DNA from: Promethearchaeota archaeon
Lineage (GTDB): Archaea; Asgardarchaeota; Lokiarchaeia; Sigynarchaeales; SOKP01
Reading direction: 5' to 3'
Assembly: GCA_014729315.1 (NCBI GenBank)
Contig: WJKD01000625.1
Span: 1 to 37,940, forward strand
DNA: 37,940 nt
The notes under the pieces are model-generated. The model ran no database searches. It was not told where the DNA came from and saw only the letters and a program-made list of their open reading frames with translations. The stretch's first letter is position 1; each line of letters begins with the position of its first letter. This document shows positions 7,544 to 16,477 of the stretch, one piece after another. The translations under genes were made by a program, and so were the position numbers.

Positions 7544-9073
7544 ATGTCAGCAATAAAAGAAATTTTTAACGAAATAGAAAATATTGTGGGATCTCAGAAT
7601 TTAACAGATAAAGATTTCATGAAAGCGTCTTATTCTCGAAATGTTGATCCTGCCTTTCCAGACCGATGGCCAGATGTCATTGTCAGACCCGCTTCAGCTG
7701 AAGAAATTTCTGAATTAGCGAAACTTGCCAATAAACATAAAATGCCAATTGTTCCAAGAGGTGGAGGAGCCGATTTAGTCGGAGGTGCTGCCACAGAAGG
7801 AGGTATTCTCCTTGATCTTACTAGGATGAACAAAATTATTGAAATAAACGAGAAAGATTTTTATTGTTTCGTTGAAACAGGTATAACATGGGGTGAATTG
7901 AATTCTGAACTCTTCCAAAAAGACTTAACAATCGGAATAATAGGTCCTGGAAGCGGGTTTTCAGCAACGATTGGTGGAGGATTATCAAATAGCACCGCAG
8001 GATTTGGTTCTACAAAATACGGATTAGTTACAGATAATTGCCTTGGAGTCGAGGTGGTCTTGCCCAATCCTTCGGGCACAATTATTCGGACTGGATCTAT
8101 TGCTAATAAATACGCAAAACCTTTTTGTAGGTATGGTATTGCTCCTGATTTTACGGGACTTTTTATGGGGGATGTCGGAACAATGGGTATAAAAACTAAA
8201 GCTTCATTGAAATTATATCCTTTACCTCCTTTTAAAATAAGGAGAAATTATATGCTACTTAAAAATGATTACGACCTTCTTTTTAAAGTAATGCACGAAT
8301 GTCAGAGTAAGCTCAGAGACGGCATGCAAGACTTATACGTAGCACCTCTGACAGCTGTCAAGCTTTTAGCATCCCAAGCCGAAGAAAAACCAAAAAAAAG
8401 GGTGCGAATCAAGGGTCCAATTATGTTATTTATATTGGAAGCTTTTGATGAACGAATTTTGGAAGTTTATGAAGAAATATTAGCTGAAATAATGAAAGAT
8501 GTTGCTAGACCTTTTGAATGGACAGAAGTTGACTTAACGGAAGAAGAAACTGAGGATTGGAAGTTTAAATTAGCTTTTTCGTATAGATATTTCAATAAAT
8601 TTATTGCTTTAGCACCTCCAAAAATATCTTGCACCACCTGCCATAAAATCCCAATCTCCTCTATGGCAGAGAAGAAAAAAGAAAGTAATGACTGGGATGA
8701 CGCTCATCGAAGCGAATTTCCCGATCAAAGTTTTTCATTATTTGCAAGTTCAATTCATCTTTTATCGAATGGACACTGTGTTTTTGCGGGAGGATTTAAC
8801 GCTAACAACATTGATTCTCAAAGAGAAACCGCAATGAAAATATGGCATAAAAGGGTTCGACATCAAGCAAGGTATGGGGGGGCACATTATTGGTTAGGCG
8901 AATCAATTTCTCAATCAATCGTGGAGTCGGGTGCTCTTTCCCTCGATTTTCTTCAATTTTTTAAGGATTTGAAAAAAACTGTTGATCCTAACTATATTCT
9001 TAGCCCCAAGAAATTTCATATGAATAGTTACGAAGATAATATTTCGGATTACATAATTGAGGAGGAGGAATAA
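7544..9073 (+). CDS. FAD-binding oxidoreductase, GlcD/D-lactate dehydrogenase family
   Basis: A 509-residue cytosolic flavoprotein that oxidises a 2-hydroxy acid (lactate, glycolate or a relative) and passes electrons on. The FAD-binding PCMH domain covers about residues 35-235: RPASAEEISELAKLA, PRGGGADLVGGA, GPGSGFSATIGGGLSNSTAG, KYGLVTDN and MGDVGTMGIKTKASLKLYP. The C-terminal FAD-linked oxidase domain ends with the family-typical DPNYILSPKKF. The Fe-S subunit gene begins 6 nt after the stop, so the two form an operon and probably a complex in which the Fe-S protein receives the electrons. An AGGGG element about 5 nt upstream fixes the ATG. The exact substrate cannot be read from the sequence. 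A CTTCH near residue 363 is discussed among the rejected items. Confidence 0.9.
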   Translation: MSAIKEIFNEIENIVGSQNLTDKDFMKASYSRNVDPAFPDRWPDVIVRPASAEEISELAKLANKHKMPIVPRGGGADLVGGAATEGGILLDLTRMNKIIEINEKDFYCFVETGITWGELNSELFQKDLTIGIIGPGSGFSATIGGGLSNSTAGFGSTKYGLVTDNCLGVEVVLPNPSGTIIRTGSIANKYAKPFCRYGIAPDFTGLFMGDVGTMGIKTKASLKLYPLPPFKIRRNYMLLKNDYDLLFKVMHECQSKLRDGMQDLYVAPLTAVKLLASQAEEKPKKRVRIKGPIMLFILEAFDERILEVYEEILAEIMKDVARPFEWTEVDLTEEETEDWKFKLAFSYRYFNKFIALAPPKISCTTCHKIPISSMAEKKKESNDWDDAHRSEFPDQSFSLFASSIHLLSNGHCVFAGGFNANNIDSQRETAMKIWHKRVRHQARYGGAHYWLGESISQSIVESGALSLDFLQFFKDLKKTVDPNYILSPKKFHMNSYEDNISDYIIEEEE

Positions 9074-9078
9074 AGCTT

Positions 9079-10293
9079 ATGACCGAATCTGATCCTAAAA
9101 AGAAATTTCCACACCTCGCAAAATTGGAAGATATAGTCTTAACGTGCATTAGTTGCGGCGATTGTCGGGAAGCTGTAGATATTACATCAGATCCTCCCAA
9201 GTTTGGAGTGTGCGTTGCGAGAGAACACAGTCCTGGATTCGAACCATTCTTTAGCAGAGGTAAAATGCAAATTATTCGTTCGCTCTGGCAAGGAAAATTA
9301 GAATTAAGCAAGGATATGGCAGAAGTGATTTATCAATGTCCTACATGCAATGCTTGCTCTGAGATTTGTTCTTACGAAATGGACAATACTTCCTTATACG
9401 AGGCCTTAAGAGCAGAACTTGTAGAAGCCGGGTGTGGACTAGAATCTCATGAACCTATGAATAAAGCCATGGTGACACTTTCAAATCCTTATCAGAGAGA
9501 TAATAAAGAAAAGCAAAATTGGATTGAGAAGTTAGACTTCCTTTTAAAAGACGCTTTGAAAGAAAAAGCCGATGTCTTGTATTTCGTTGGATGTACCGCT
9601 GCTTTAACTTCCGATATTCAGAATGTAGCGGTGAATACGGTAAAGGTTTTGAAGAAATTGGGAGTGGATTTTAGCGTGCTTGGGGAAAACGAAGTTTGTT
9701 GTGGAAGCGTCGCAATGAGAACGGGAGATAGAAAAGCCTTCGATCATGTTGCAACCAAGAATCACGAATTATTTAAGACCAGTGGAGCAAGAAAAATAAT
9801 AACTAGCTGCGCTGGATGTTATAGGACGCTTAAAGTTGATTATAAAGATATTCTTGATGATTTAGATATAAAAGTATATCACACTATCGAATTTATTCGT
9901 GAAGTGATTTTAAAAAAAGATGTTCCTTTGAAAAATTTAGGCATCACTACAACATATCACGATCCTTGTCACACTGGTCGACATACAGGTATATACGAAG
10001 AACCTCGGGATTTACTGAAAAAAATAGCAAGGCTCACCGAAATGGAAACAATTAAAGAAAACGCTAAGTGTTGCGGAGCGGGTGGTGGAGTTAAAAAAGG
10101 ATTTCCGGAATTTGCTCTTGAAATTGCGAAATCCAGAGTTCAGGAAGCAGAAGAAACTAATGCAGACTATCTAGTAAGTATATGTCCTTTTTGTTATAGG
10201 AATTTATCGGACGCTATAAACGCTTTAAATTCAGAGATTAAAATGATAGATTTGATGGAATTAATGGAACAAGCGATAATAACGGAAAAATAA
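9079..10293 (+). CDS. Fe-S oxidoreductase with two cluster motifs and CCG domains (GlcF/HdrD-like)
   Basis: A 404-residue soluble protein, partner of the preceding flavoprotein. N-terminal Fe-S region: the first motif CISCGDC is followed by its fourth Cys only after 15 residues (FGVC), instead of the usual CxxxCP, while the second motif CPTCNACSEIC is canonical. Two cysteine-rich CCG-type domains follow (CCGSVAMRTGD with CAGCYRTL; HDPCHTGRHTG with CCGAGGGV and CPFCYRNL), as in GlcF, LldE, GlpC and heterodisulfide reductase HdrD/HdrB, where they bind a non-cubane cluster. The 6-nt spacing and paired functions indicate an operon delivering electrons from a 2-hydroxy acid to a cytosolic or membrane acceptor. 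The acceptor is unknown: no quinone-binding or membrane subunit is nearby. Confidence 0.88.
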   Translation: MTESDPKKKFPHLAKLEDIVLTCISCGDCREAVDITSDPPKFGVCVAREHSPGFEPFFSRGKMQIIRSLWQGKLELSKDMAEVIYQCPTCNACSEICSYEMDNTSLYEALRAELVEAGCGLESHEPMNKAMVTLSNPYQRDNKEKQNWIEKLDFLLKDALKEKADVLYFVGCTAALTSDIQNVAVNTVKVLKKLGVDFSVLGENEVCCGSVAMRTGDRKAFDHVATKNHELFKTSGARKIITSCAGCYRTLKVDYKDILDDLDIKVYHTIEFIREVILKKDVPLKNLGITTTYHDPCHTGRHTGIYEEPRDLLKKIARLTEMETIKENAKCCGAGGGVKKGFPEFALEIAKSRVQEAEETNADYLVSICPFCYRNLSDAINALNSEIKMIDLMELMEQAIITEK

Positions 10294-10448
10294 AATTGAT
10301 CAAATAAATAATTTATTAGGAATCAAATTGAATAATAATTTAGGAGTAATTAACTCTATGGTGATAAAAAATTAGTTTTAAAAAACCGTTAGAAGAGATT
10401 AAAACAAAAAAAGAAAAGCTGAGGACTACTGAGTTTAAGGGTGCCGAG

Positions 10449-11171
10449 ATGATTACCGTCTTATGGGAAACCAAAGCAGAAATTGTTGAAAGAGTCTTAC
10501 CCCCTCCCCTTAAACCCGTAAATATGCCCGTTGCTATGGCATTTATAGCAAACTATCATAGTACTAATCAAGGACTGCCCTATTATGAAGGAGCATTGAC
10601 AATAAGGTGTGAATACGAAGGAGAATCGGGAAACTACTACTTGGCCATGCCAGTAACAGACGATCGGGCTATGATCGGAGGGAGAGAAATATTTGGATTT
10701 CCGAAAAAATTAGCGAACGTAATGCTTGAAAGGAAAGATAAAGAGATCTACGCTTATTCAGAACGCTTGGGTGTTAAGAATATTGAGATTCGAGCGAAAT
10801 TAACTGGAAAATTTAACGCCCCGGAGACACCAAAGATAATTAGCGAGCTTGGACTGCTACCTGGAAGAAAAAGAAACACTATTAATTACAATTTTAAATA
10901 CTTTCCCGCCCCCAATAAAGAAGGATTCGACTATAACCCTTGGTTAGTTAAGCAACAAACTGCTGTCCGTCCAAAATCTCTGGAAATGGGCGAAGTCAAG
11001 ATTACTTTAAACTCTACCGAACACGATCCATGGGGAGAAATTGAAGTTGTTAAACCATTAGGGGGGCTCTACTTAAAAACAGATAACACAATGTTTCCCG
11101 GTGAGAAAATCGCAGAAGTCGATTCAGAAATCTTTTTGCCGTACTCCTATGTGAGCTGGGATTGGTATTAA
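10449..11171 (+). CDS. Acetoacetate-decarboxylase-family enzyme
   Basis: 240 residues from ATG 10449. The fold and Schiff-base lysine region of acetoacetate decarboxylase are clear: LPPPLKP, LAMPVTDDRAMIGGRE and FGFPKKLANV, whose first Lys corresponds to the catalytic Lys of the clostridial enzyme. Many archaeal and actinobacterial members act on other keto acids or have unknown substrates, so decarboxylation of acetoacetate is only a possibility. The coding frame continues upstream of 10449 without a stop to about 10368 and encodes family-like sequence (EFKGAE before MITVLWET), but offers no ATG, GTG or TTG. An ATG at 10358 with TAGGAG at 10341-10346 would fit as the true start if one extra base lies at about 10366-10374. 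The gene lies downstream of the GlcD/Fe-S pair with a 155-nt gap. T-rich sequence follows it. Confidence 0.85.
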   Translation: MITVLWETKAEIVERVLPPPLKPVNMPVAMAFIANYHSTNQGLPYYEGALTIRCEYEGESGNYYLAMPVTDDRAMIGGREIFGFPKKLANVMLERKDKEIYAYSERLGVKNIEIRAKLTGKFNAPETPKIISELGLLPGRKRNTINYNFKYFPAPNKEGFDYNPWLVKQQTAVRPKSLEMGEVKITLNSTEHDPWGEIEVVKPLGGLYLKTDNTMFPGEKIAEVDSEIFLPYSYVSWDWY

Positions 11172-11182
11172 TTTTTAAAAAC

Positions 11183-11220
11183 TGTCTTTTTAATTTTTTC
11201 AATTTTTTCTCTTCTTCTTA
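11183..11220 (+). terminator. Candidate oligo-T terminator
   Basis: Four T tracts in a row (TTTT, TTTTTT, TTTTTT, then CTCTTCTTC) lie just after the stop at 11171, with no strong hairpin. Confidence 0.4.
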
Positions 11221-11351
11221 TTACTTGACTTATTATGATTTCAGAAAACTTGGAAAATTTATGAAAGAATACCCTATTTTGAGAATCCGATAAATAAATA
11301 TAGGTATTGAATTATTAGAATATTAAATATTAGCAATCTAATTATTAACGG

Positions 11352-11361
11352 GATATAAAAG
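11352..11361 (+). promoter_or_regulatory. Box A of the giant LRR gene
   Basis: GATATAAAAG is centred about 27 nt upstream of TTG 11384, the usual distance from box A to the transcription start. This implies a leaderless or nearly leaderless message. Confidence 0.5.
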
Positions 11362-11383
11362 TTTAAAGAGTTTGGATATATAA

Positions 11384-14362
11384 TTGAAAAAATTCGGTTC
11401 CGATTTGGAAGAGTTTAAAATAAACAAGTATTTAACCGTGAGGCTTGAAGGTTCTACCACTTATATTTACATAAATGGCAAAAGGTTTAACCAGTGCAAA
11501 CATTTAATCTTGAATATCCCAACAGAGAAAATCCCTGATTTTGATGAAATCGAATCGATAGACGAGGCAGTAGAGGGATTAAGGAGACTAAATGAAGATG
11601 AATTCGAAACGAGCTTTGATGTTCTACCAGAAACAGAGTTTTGGGGGCATTGTTCCAACCTGCAGACTTGGTACGAGAATGATTACGACACATGTTTACT
11701 CCATAGTAATCTATCCTTTCCATTATTAAAGGAGCTATCAAGTGTTGGAGATCCCATCGCTAAGAGAGTATTTAAAGACGAAATATTGAAGAGGATCAAG
11801 ATTGGTTATCGGCCCGTAATATATTTTCTGGTTCATCAAGGATATTTGGACCTATTTAGCGAGGAGGAAATCGAGGTACTTGCCGAAACCTTGAAGGAAG
11901 CAAACATTCCCTTTATTCAATACAATAAAGACAAGGTTAAAGTCATACTAAACAATACATTAGATTTAAGATTCCTTAATGTTCAAAAAATATCGGATAT
12001 TACCGGGATAGATTCTTTTGACTCAGTAAAAAATTTATACATTAGTTTTGATGTCTTAAATTCGATCCCGAATATTTTAAACTATTTTAAATTTTTAAGA
12101 GTATTAGATTTAGGCAATAGTTATCTTACAGAAGTTCCCCTTTCTATATTTCAAATGGAGCATCTTGAAGTGCTCTATTTGAATAATAATATTTTAAAGG
12201 AATTACCAGACCGCTTCGATCGTTTAAAGTCGCTAAAAACCTTAGATCTTGAAAATAACCAGCTACAGTCTCTTCCACCTTCATTATTCAATCTTCAAGA
12301 AATAGAAGAGTTATATCTTGGCGGTAATTTGCTTACGGAATTAAGTCCAATTATTAATAACTTAAAAAATTTAAAGGAACTAAGGTTGGAGCGCAATAAT
12401 ATCAAAAAATTGCCCGAAGAATTATTTCAGCTAAAGAAATTAGAATATTTATATTTAAATAATATTAATCTTCGGGAATTTCCAGAGAACCTTAAACCAT
12501 TTAAATCTCTAAACTCCCTTGTTTTAGCAAATAATAAAATAAAAAAAATTCCGCAATCAATTTCAAATTTCATATCCCTCTCATATCTCGATGTTTCTGG
12601 AAACGATTTAGTTCGCCTCCCTGAATCATTAGGAAATTTAAGATTTTTGAATTATTTGGATATTTCGAGAAACAATTTAAAGAGCATACCGAGATCTATT
12701 TTCAAAATAAAAAACCTTTCAAGTCTTTGCATAAATTACAACGATTTAGAAGAATTGCCTGGAGATATAGATCATTTGAAAAAACTCAATAGCTTATTCG
12801 CAGATAATAACAAATTAACAAAAGTTCCTGATTCAATTACCAATATGACGGAACTGAGATGTATAGACCTAAGTCATAATAGCCTTTTTTCGCTTCCCAG
12901 TGATTTAAGAGGATTGGAAAATCTTACGGTTCTCTATTTGAGTTATAATAAATTTAAAAATGTCCCTGAGGCAGTTTGCCAGTTAAAGGAACTTAATTCT
13001 TTGACTTTTTCCAATAATAATATACGTAAAATTTCCAAGGAAATAAAAAATCTCACTGAATTGAAAGAATTAATTCTTTCTAATAACAAGTTGAAAGAAC
13101 TTCCAGAAGAATTGGGGGAATTAGAGAACTTATTAACATTAGACTTATCTAATAATAGTTTAAATAAATTACCAAAATCATTTCGACAACTAGATAAATT
13201 ACAGTATCTTTACCTCGATTTTAATAACTATAATGAACTTCCGCAAATACTAATAGAAATGTCTTCATTATTAATCTTGAATTGTAATAGTAATCCCATC
13301 CAAAATATTCCTAACGAGTTCTCGAAACTCAAATCTCTCAAACATATTAGTTTAGAAAATTGTAATATACGAAAATTTCCTGATATTTTAACAAAAGTAA
13401 TCTTATTAAGTGGTCTCTATTTGAACAATAACAAGATCGATTCCATCCCCGATTCAATTGGGAATTTAAAAAATCTCTCCTATTTTTCTCTTAAAAATAA
13501 TAAATTGAATGAAATAAATGAGAAAATAGGTGAATTGACTTCTCTTCAATTTCTTGATCTTTCTGGTAACAAGTTAAACCAGCTTCCAAGAACTTTTAAA
13601 AATTTAGCATTATTAAATAATATTTTCCTAAATTTAAATCAATTTGAAGAGTTTCCTATTGTTTTGACAAGTTTACCAAATTTGACAACTATCGACATAA
13701 AAAGAAATAAATTAAAAAGATTTCCCAAAGCAACTTCCCATTCAACTTCTCTATTAAGTTTATCTTTAGATCATAATAAATTTGAGATATTTCCTATAGA
13801 ATTGTGTCTATTTCCAAATCTAGAAGCTCTCAGTCTTAATTACAATCGAATTAAAGAAATCCCTAAGGAAATTAGAAATTTAAATAAACTTACAACTCTA
13901 GAATTAAACAACAATAAAATTTTAATATTACCCGAGAGCCTATTCGAACTCAATTATTTAACAACCTTGAAATTGACGGGAAATCAATTGAACGAGATTC
14001 CATCTTCAATCAAAGAATTAAACCATCTAACCCATTTATTTATAGATAATAATAAATTTCTTAGTTTTCCCGAAAGTATTACTAAACTCCATAAACTTAA
14101 ATCCTTAGATATAGCTATTTGCGGACTCAATCAGATTCCCGATTCCTTGCTCGACTTACGCGATTTGATGGGATTATATTTGATGGGGAATCACCTCGAA
14201 GAGATACCAGAATTTCTTTTAAAAATGGAAAAACTCGAACATTTGGTAATTAATCATAATCCATTTTGCGAAAACATATCAAATGAGACAATAGCCAGAA
14301 TCAAGAAACTGAAAAAGAAGGGTGTAAGGTTTTTTCCTATCTTTTCTCGTTTATTTTTCTGA
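11384..14362 (+). CDS. Giant leucine-rich-repeat protein with a conserved N-terminal domain
   Basis: 992 residues, no signal peptide or membrane helix, so probably cytosolic. Residues 1-195 are a non-LRR domain (INGKRFNQCKHLILNIP; PETEFWGHCSNLQTWYEN; LLHSNLSFPLLKEL) that I recall from many Lokiarchaeal LRR proteins. From about residue 200 to 965 there are some 33 repeats of about 23 residues with the consensus LxxLxLxxNxLxxLPxxIxxL, then a short cap. The repeats form a long solenoid for protein binding; no kinase, GTPase or Roc motif is attached. The start is TTG 11384, directly after an in-frame TAA, and no later ATG comes before the conserved domain. It is flanked by T-rich sequence on both sides and seems to be transcribed alone. 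A decayed relative lies at 7161-7444. The partner is unknown. Confidence 0.9.
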   Translation: MKKFGSDLEEFKINKYLTVRLEGSTTYIYINGKRFNQCKHLILNIPTEKIPDFDEIESIDEAVEGLRRLNEDEFETSFDVLPETEFWGHCSNLQTWYENDYDTCLLHSNLSFPLLKELSSVGDPIAKRVFKDEILKRIKIGYRPVIYFLVHQGYLDLFSEEEIEVLAETLKEANIPFIQYNKDKVKVILNNTLDLRFLNVQKISDITGIDSFDSVKNLYISFDVLNSIPNILNYFKFLRVLDLGNSYLTEVPLSIFQMEHLEVLYLNNNILKELPDRFDRLKSLKTLDLENNQLQSLPPSLFNLQEIEELYLGGNLLTELSPIINNLKNLKELRLERNNIKKLPEELFQLKKLEYLYLNNINLREFPENLKPFKSLNSLVLANNKIKKIPQSISNFISLSYLDVSGNDLVRLPESLGNLRFLNYLDISRNNLKSIPRSIFKIKNLSSLCINYNDLEELPGDIDHLKKLNSLFADNNKLTKVPDSITNMTELRCIDLSHNSLFSLPSDLRGLENLTVLYLSYNKFKNVPEAVCQLKELNSLTFSNNNIRKISKEIKNLTELKELILSNNKLKELPEELGELENLLTLDLSNNSLNKLPKSFRQLDKLQYLYLDFNNYNELPQILIEMSSLLILNCNSNPIQNIPNEFSKLKSLKHISLENCNIRKFPDILTKVILLSGLYLNNNKIDSIPDSIGNLKNLSYFSLKNNKLNEINEKIGELTSLQFLDLSGNKLNQLPRTFKNLALLNNIFLNLNQFEEFPIVLTSLPNLTTIDIKRNKLKRFPKATSHSTSLLSLSLDHNKFEIFPIELCLFPNLEALSLNYNRIKEIPKEIRNLNKLTTLELNNNKILILPESLFELNYLTTLKLTGNQLNEIPSSIKELNHLTHLFIDNNKFLSFPESITKLHKLKSLDIAICGLNQIPDSLLDLRDLMGLYLMGNHLEEIPEFLLKMEKLEHLVINHNPFCENISNETIARIKKLKKKGVRFFPIFSRLFF

Positions 14363-14466
14363 ATAAATCTTAGCTAAATTATAACTTTACTTAAATTGTT
14401 CATAGCTATCTAACTGTTGTTAAAAGATAAAGAAAAAAAAATTGTTATATTTTCTTGGATACTGAA

Positions 14467-14856
14467 CTATTTTTCAATTTTTGTAAAGATCCAAGGTAAT
14501 ACCGTAACTAATGTAAATGAAAGGATGAAAAATTGTACAAGATCCCAAATCTGAGTTTCTAACGGAACTAAACTTAGAAGCACAAATACAACAAGGGCAA
14601 ACATTACTCCGACAATGAGGTTGATAACTTTTTGTTTTAGATTTAGCGTTGCTACGTCATATTTGACTTTTTCGCTTTCAATTATATAACCCAAGCCCAA
14701 ACCCATCAGGGCACCGCAAAATAAACCATATTCCATATCAGTAATAGGAAAGAGAATTCTTGCGATAATAAATAGAACTAGTGGAATTACGATAGCGATA
14801 ATGGATTTTAAAAGTAAACTTAGAGTATTAAACAGTTCTGAAGCTTTAGGTTCAAT
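14467..14856 (-). pseudogene. C-terminal membrane part of the PAP2 phosphatase, separated by a frameshift
   Basis: The first ATG of this frame is at 14736, but it is open to 14859 and coding-like from the start (IEPKASELFNTLSLLLKS, then a hydrophobic helix). It gives about 129 residues with four membrane helices and a tail FTKIEK. The preceding PAP2 gene stops exactly where this frame opens: its TAA occupies 14858-14856. Inserting one base there would turn the junction into LTLFK-Y-IEPKASE and make one protein of about 325 residues. I therefore read it as the C-terminal membrane domain of the same PAP2 protein, not a separate small protein. A real two-gene arrangement would need an ATT or CTG start, or translation from the internal ATG at 14736. 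Confidence 0.65.
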
Positions 14857-15443
14857 TATTTAAATAAAGTAAGAAATAGCATTCCAAATAGTAATCCCCC
14901 CCAAATATCTTGAAGATCGTGGACTCCTATGATAATTCTCGAAATAGCGACTAAATAAGTGACTCCCACAAAAAACCATGCAACAAATCTATTTTTTTCT
15001 CTAACTTCATAACCGATATATCCGTAGGTACAGACGGCAGATTGAGAATGGCCCGATGGGAATCCATAATCACTTGCACCTCTGCTTGTCCAGGGTCTTG
15101 GATCTTGAAAAATATCTTTCAAGAAATTATTAAAATAAGCCCCTCCGAGTAGTAAACTAATGGATAAGTTCTTAGCGAATTTTTTATCATAACCAAACCA
15201 TAAGACTGCTATTACAATAATATATATGCTCACATCTCCAAGTAAGGTAACTATTGAAAAGATTAAATACATTTCTTCATTATCGTAAAAGAGTTCGTTG
15301 AAATAAATATTGTACCCAAGCAGCAATAAAATTAGACCAACAACAAAAGTAATAAGCGCATTCAATACTATAAATAGCAGTAATTTTTTTGAAATAATTT
15401 CTTCTTTCGACATGATTTTCACTATTATTTTGCGTTTATTCAT
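14856..15443 (-). CDS. PAP2-family membrane phosphatase
   Basis: 195 residues with membrane helices and all three phosphatidic-acid-phosphatase type 2 motifs: KDIFQDPRP, PSGHSQSA and SRIIIGVHDLQD. The Arg, Ser-Gly-His and final His-x3-Asp are the catalytic and phosphate-binding residues. The family removes phosphate from lipid phosphates such as polyprenyl pyrophosphate or phosphatidate-like archaeal lipids; the active site usually faces outside. ATG 15443 is supported by TATATATA at about 15463-15471 on the reverse strand, giving an almost leaderless message; an in-frame ATG at 15413 is an alternative. The reading frame ends just after the third motif and the helix GGLLFGMLFLTLFK, and the likely remainder follows in another frame (14467-14856), pointing to a one-base indel at about 14856-14866. 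Confidence 0.85.
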   Translation of the reverse strand: MNKRKIIVKIMSKEEIISKKLLLFIVLNALITFVVGLILLLLGYNIYFNELFYDNEEMYLIFSIVTLLGDVSIYIIVIAVLWFGYDKKFAKNLSISLLLGGAYFNNFLKDIFQDPRPWTSRGASDYGFPSGHSQSAVCTYGYIGYEVREKNRFVAWFFVGVTYLVAISRIIIGVHDLQDIWGGLLFGMLFLTLFK

Positions 15444-15489
15444 AAAAAATAGTAATTGAGTGTATATATATAGAATATAGAACTATATA

Positions 15490-15639
15490 TTAGTTCACTT
15501 TCAATATTACAACTTTTTTAACAAATAATTCCTCATAAGAACCTTCTTTAGTATAAATTTTATAAGCTTTTTCGCTAATGACGGATTCTATTCCATAAAG
15601 ACCAAAAAATCTCACTAAAATAGAACCAGAATAAAACAA
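15490..15639 (-). CDS. Small ORF or 3' fragment of a decayed gene
   Basis: Between the PAP2 gene and the decayed surface gene the reverse strand has a 49-codon frame starting at TTG 15639 and ending at TAA 15490. Its sequence is protein-like (ILVRFFGLYGIESVISEKAY, then KIYTKEGSYEELFVKK) but I recognise no family. An in-frame stop immediately upstream and the lack of a ribosome-binding site suggest a fragment of a larger lost gene. Confidence 0.3.
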   Translation of the reverse strand: MFYSGSILVRFFGLYGIESVISEKAYKIYTKEGSYEELFVKKVVILKVN

Positions 15640-15702
15640 TCTTTATTCACTTCTTCGCAAAAATTTAAAGAAGGAGTATTAAAAAAAAAGTTTAGATTAT
15701 TT

Positions 15703-16161
15703 TTATTTTCGACGTTGCATGATAATTAAAGCAATAGCTAAAGCGGCAACAACGCCAATAATAATACCAATGGTTAAAAATAATAGAAGTGTGGAATCAT
15801 CTCCTTCGTCGTCATAATCCTCGTCATCTTCCCCAACTCCTGTTGAGGGTGCTTGAGGCATCATAAAATTTATTTCATTTAACCATAACTCAAAATTATC
15901 TGCCTATGTATTATCATTTTCTTCTTCAATAAATTCATCAATAAGATAACCGTTAAATAGAGCTTTTCCGTCCTCTCTCAATATGATAGCCGCATTATCA
16001 TCAGATTCAGTTGTAGTAGACCCAGCTAAAGCTGTAGATTACGAATAGACCGAAAGTTGATCACCCTCATCAGACCATAAATTTGCAGGATCAAAGTAAG
16101 TCCCATCATAATTAGCGGGAGATTTGAAGATCGGATGATTAGTATGCCATTTATATGTCAC
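15703..16161 (-). pseudogene. Decayed cell-surface protein gene, relative of the gene at 16478-18139
   Basis: One reverse-strand frame of 153 codons reads as protein but contains TAA at 16041-16039 and TAG at 15906-15904. It encodes a lobe ending (HTNHPIFKSPANYDGTYFDP; DDNAAIILREDGKALFNGYL; NFELWLNEINFMMPQ), an Asp/Glu-rich stalk (GEDDEDYDDEGDD), a membrane helix (GIIIGVVAALAIALII) and a basic end (MQRRK). The order matches the C-terminal third of the intact surface protein next door (RVVVCADLAFIND, FLVNIIDWVLD, DDDDDD stalk, helix, RKRR). An upstream stop removes the N-terminal part. Two different stop codons make recoding unlikely, so I call it a pseudogene from an old tandem duplication. 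Confidence 0.75.
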
Positions 16162-16477
16162 CTATAAAAATAGAAAAAACAAGAAAGAATCAAATTTCTT
16201 TATCCCATACACTCATATGTCAAATATATTTTCTGTTTTTAATAATACTTAATCCAAATTAAAAGCTTAGAAGACAGTCGTGATTAAAAATGAGTTTGGC
16301 CTAAAATTTCAATTATCGCTGAATCTTATGAAAAAACAAAAAATCTGACTAAATTGAGAATTTTTTTTTAAATTGGATTAGAGGGAGATTAAATTAATCC
16401 AAAGATAGACAGTTCATATAATTTCGGTAATAAGGATAAATAAGGTAAGAAAATAAAAAAAAAAAATATTAGTTTGG
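16162..16477. other. Gene-free stretch with one hairpin
   Basis: No protein-like frame seen. The only structure is an 8-bp inverted repeat, TTGGATTA (16373-16380) and TAATCCAA (16395-16402), with a 14-nt loop, about 75 nt downstream of the stop of the reverse-strand surface gene. No T tract follows it in that direction, so it is not a standard terminator. Confidence 0.4.

Noticed and set aside
8628..8642. CTTCH, a c-type haem motif, in the GlcD-type flavoprotein
   Set aside because: The protein has no signal peptide and is predicted to be cytosolic, and a single CxxCH in 509 residues arises easily by chance. No cytochrome maturation genes are seen.
14467..14736. Independent 89-residue membrane protein
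   Set aside because: The frame is open and protein-like well upstream of its first ATG, and joins the PAP2 gene with a one-base change; a separate gene is less likely.
16373..16402. Intrinsic terminator of the surface gene
   Set aside because: The hairpin is real, but in the direction of transcription it is followed by an A-rich, not T-rich, stretch.
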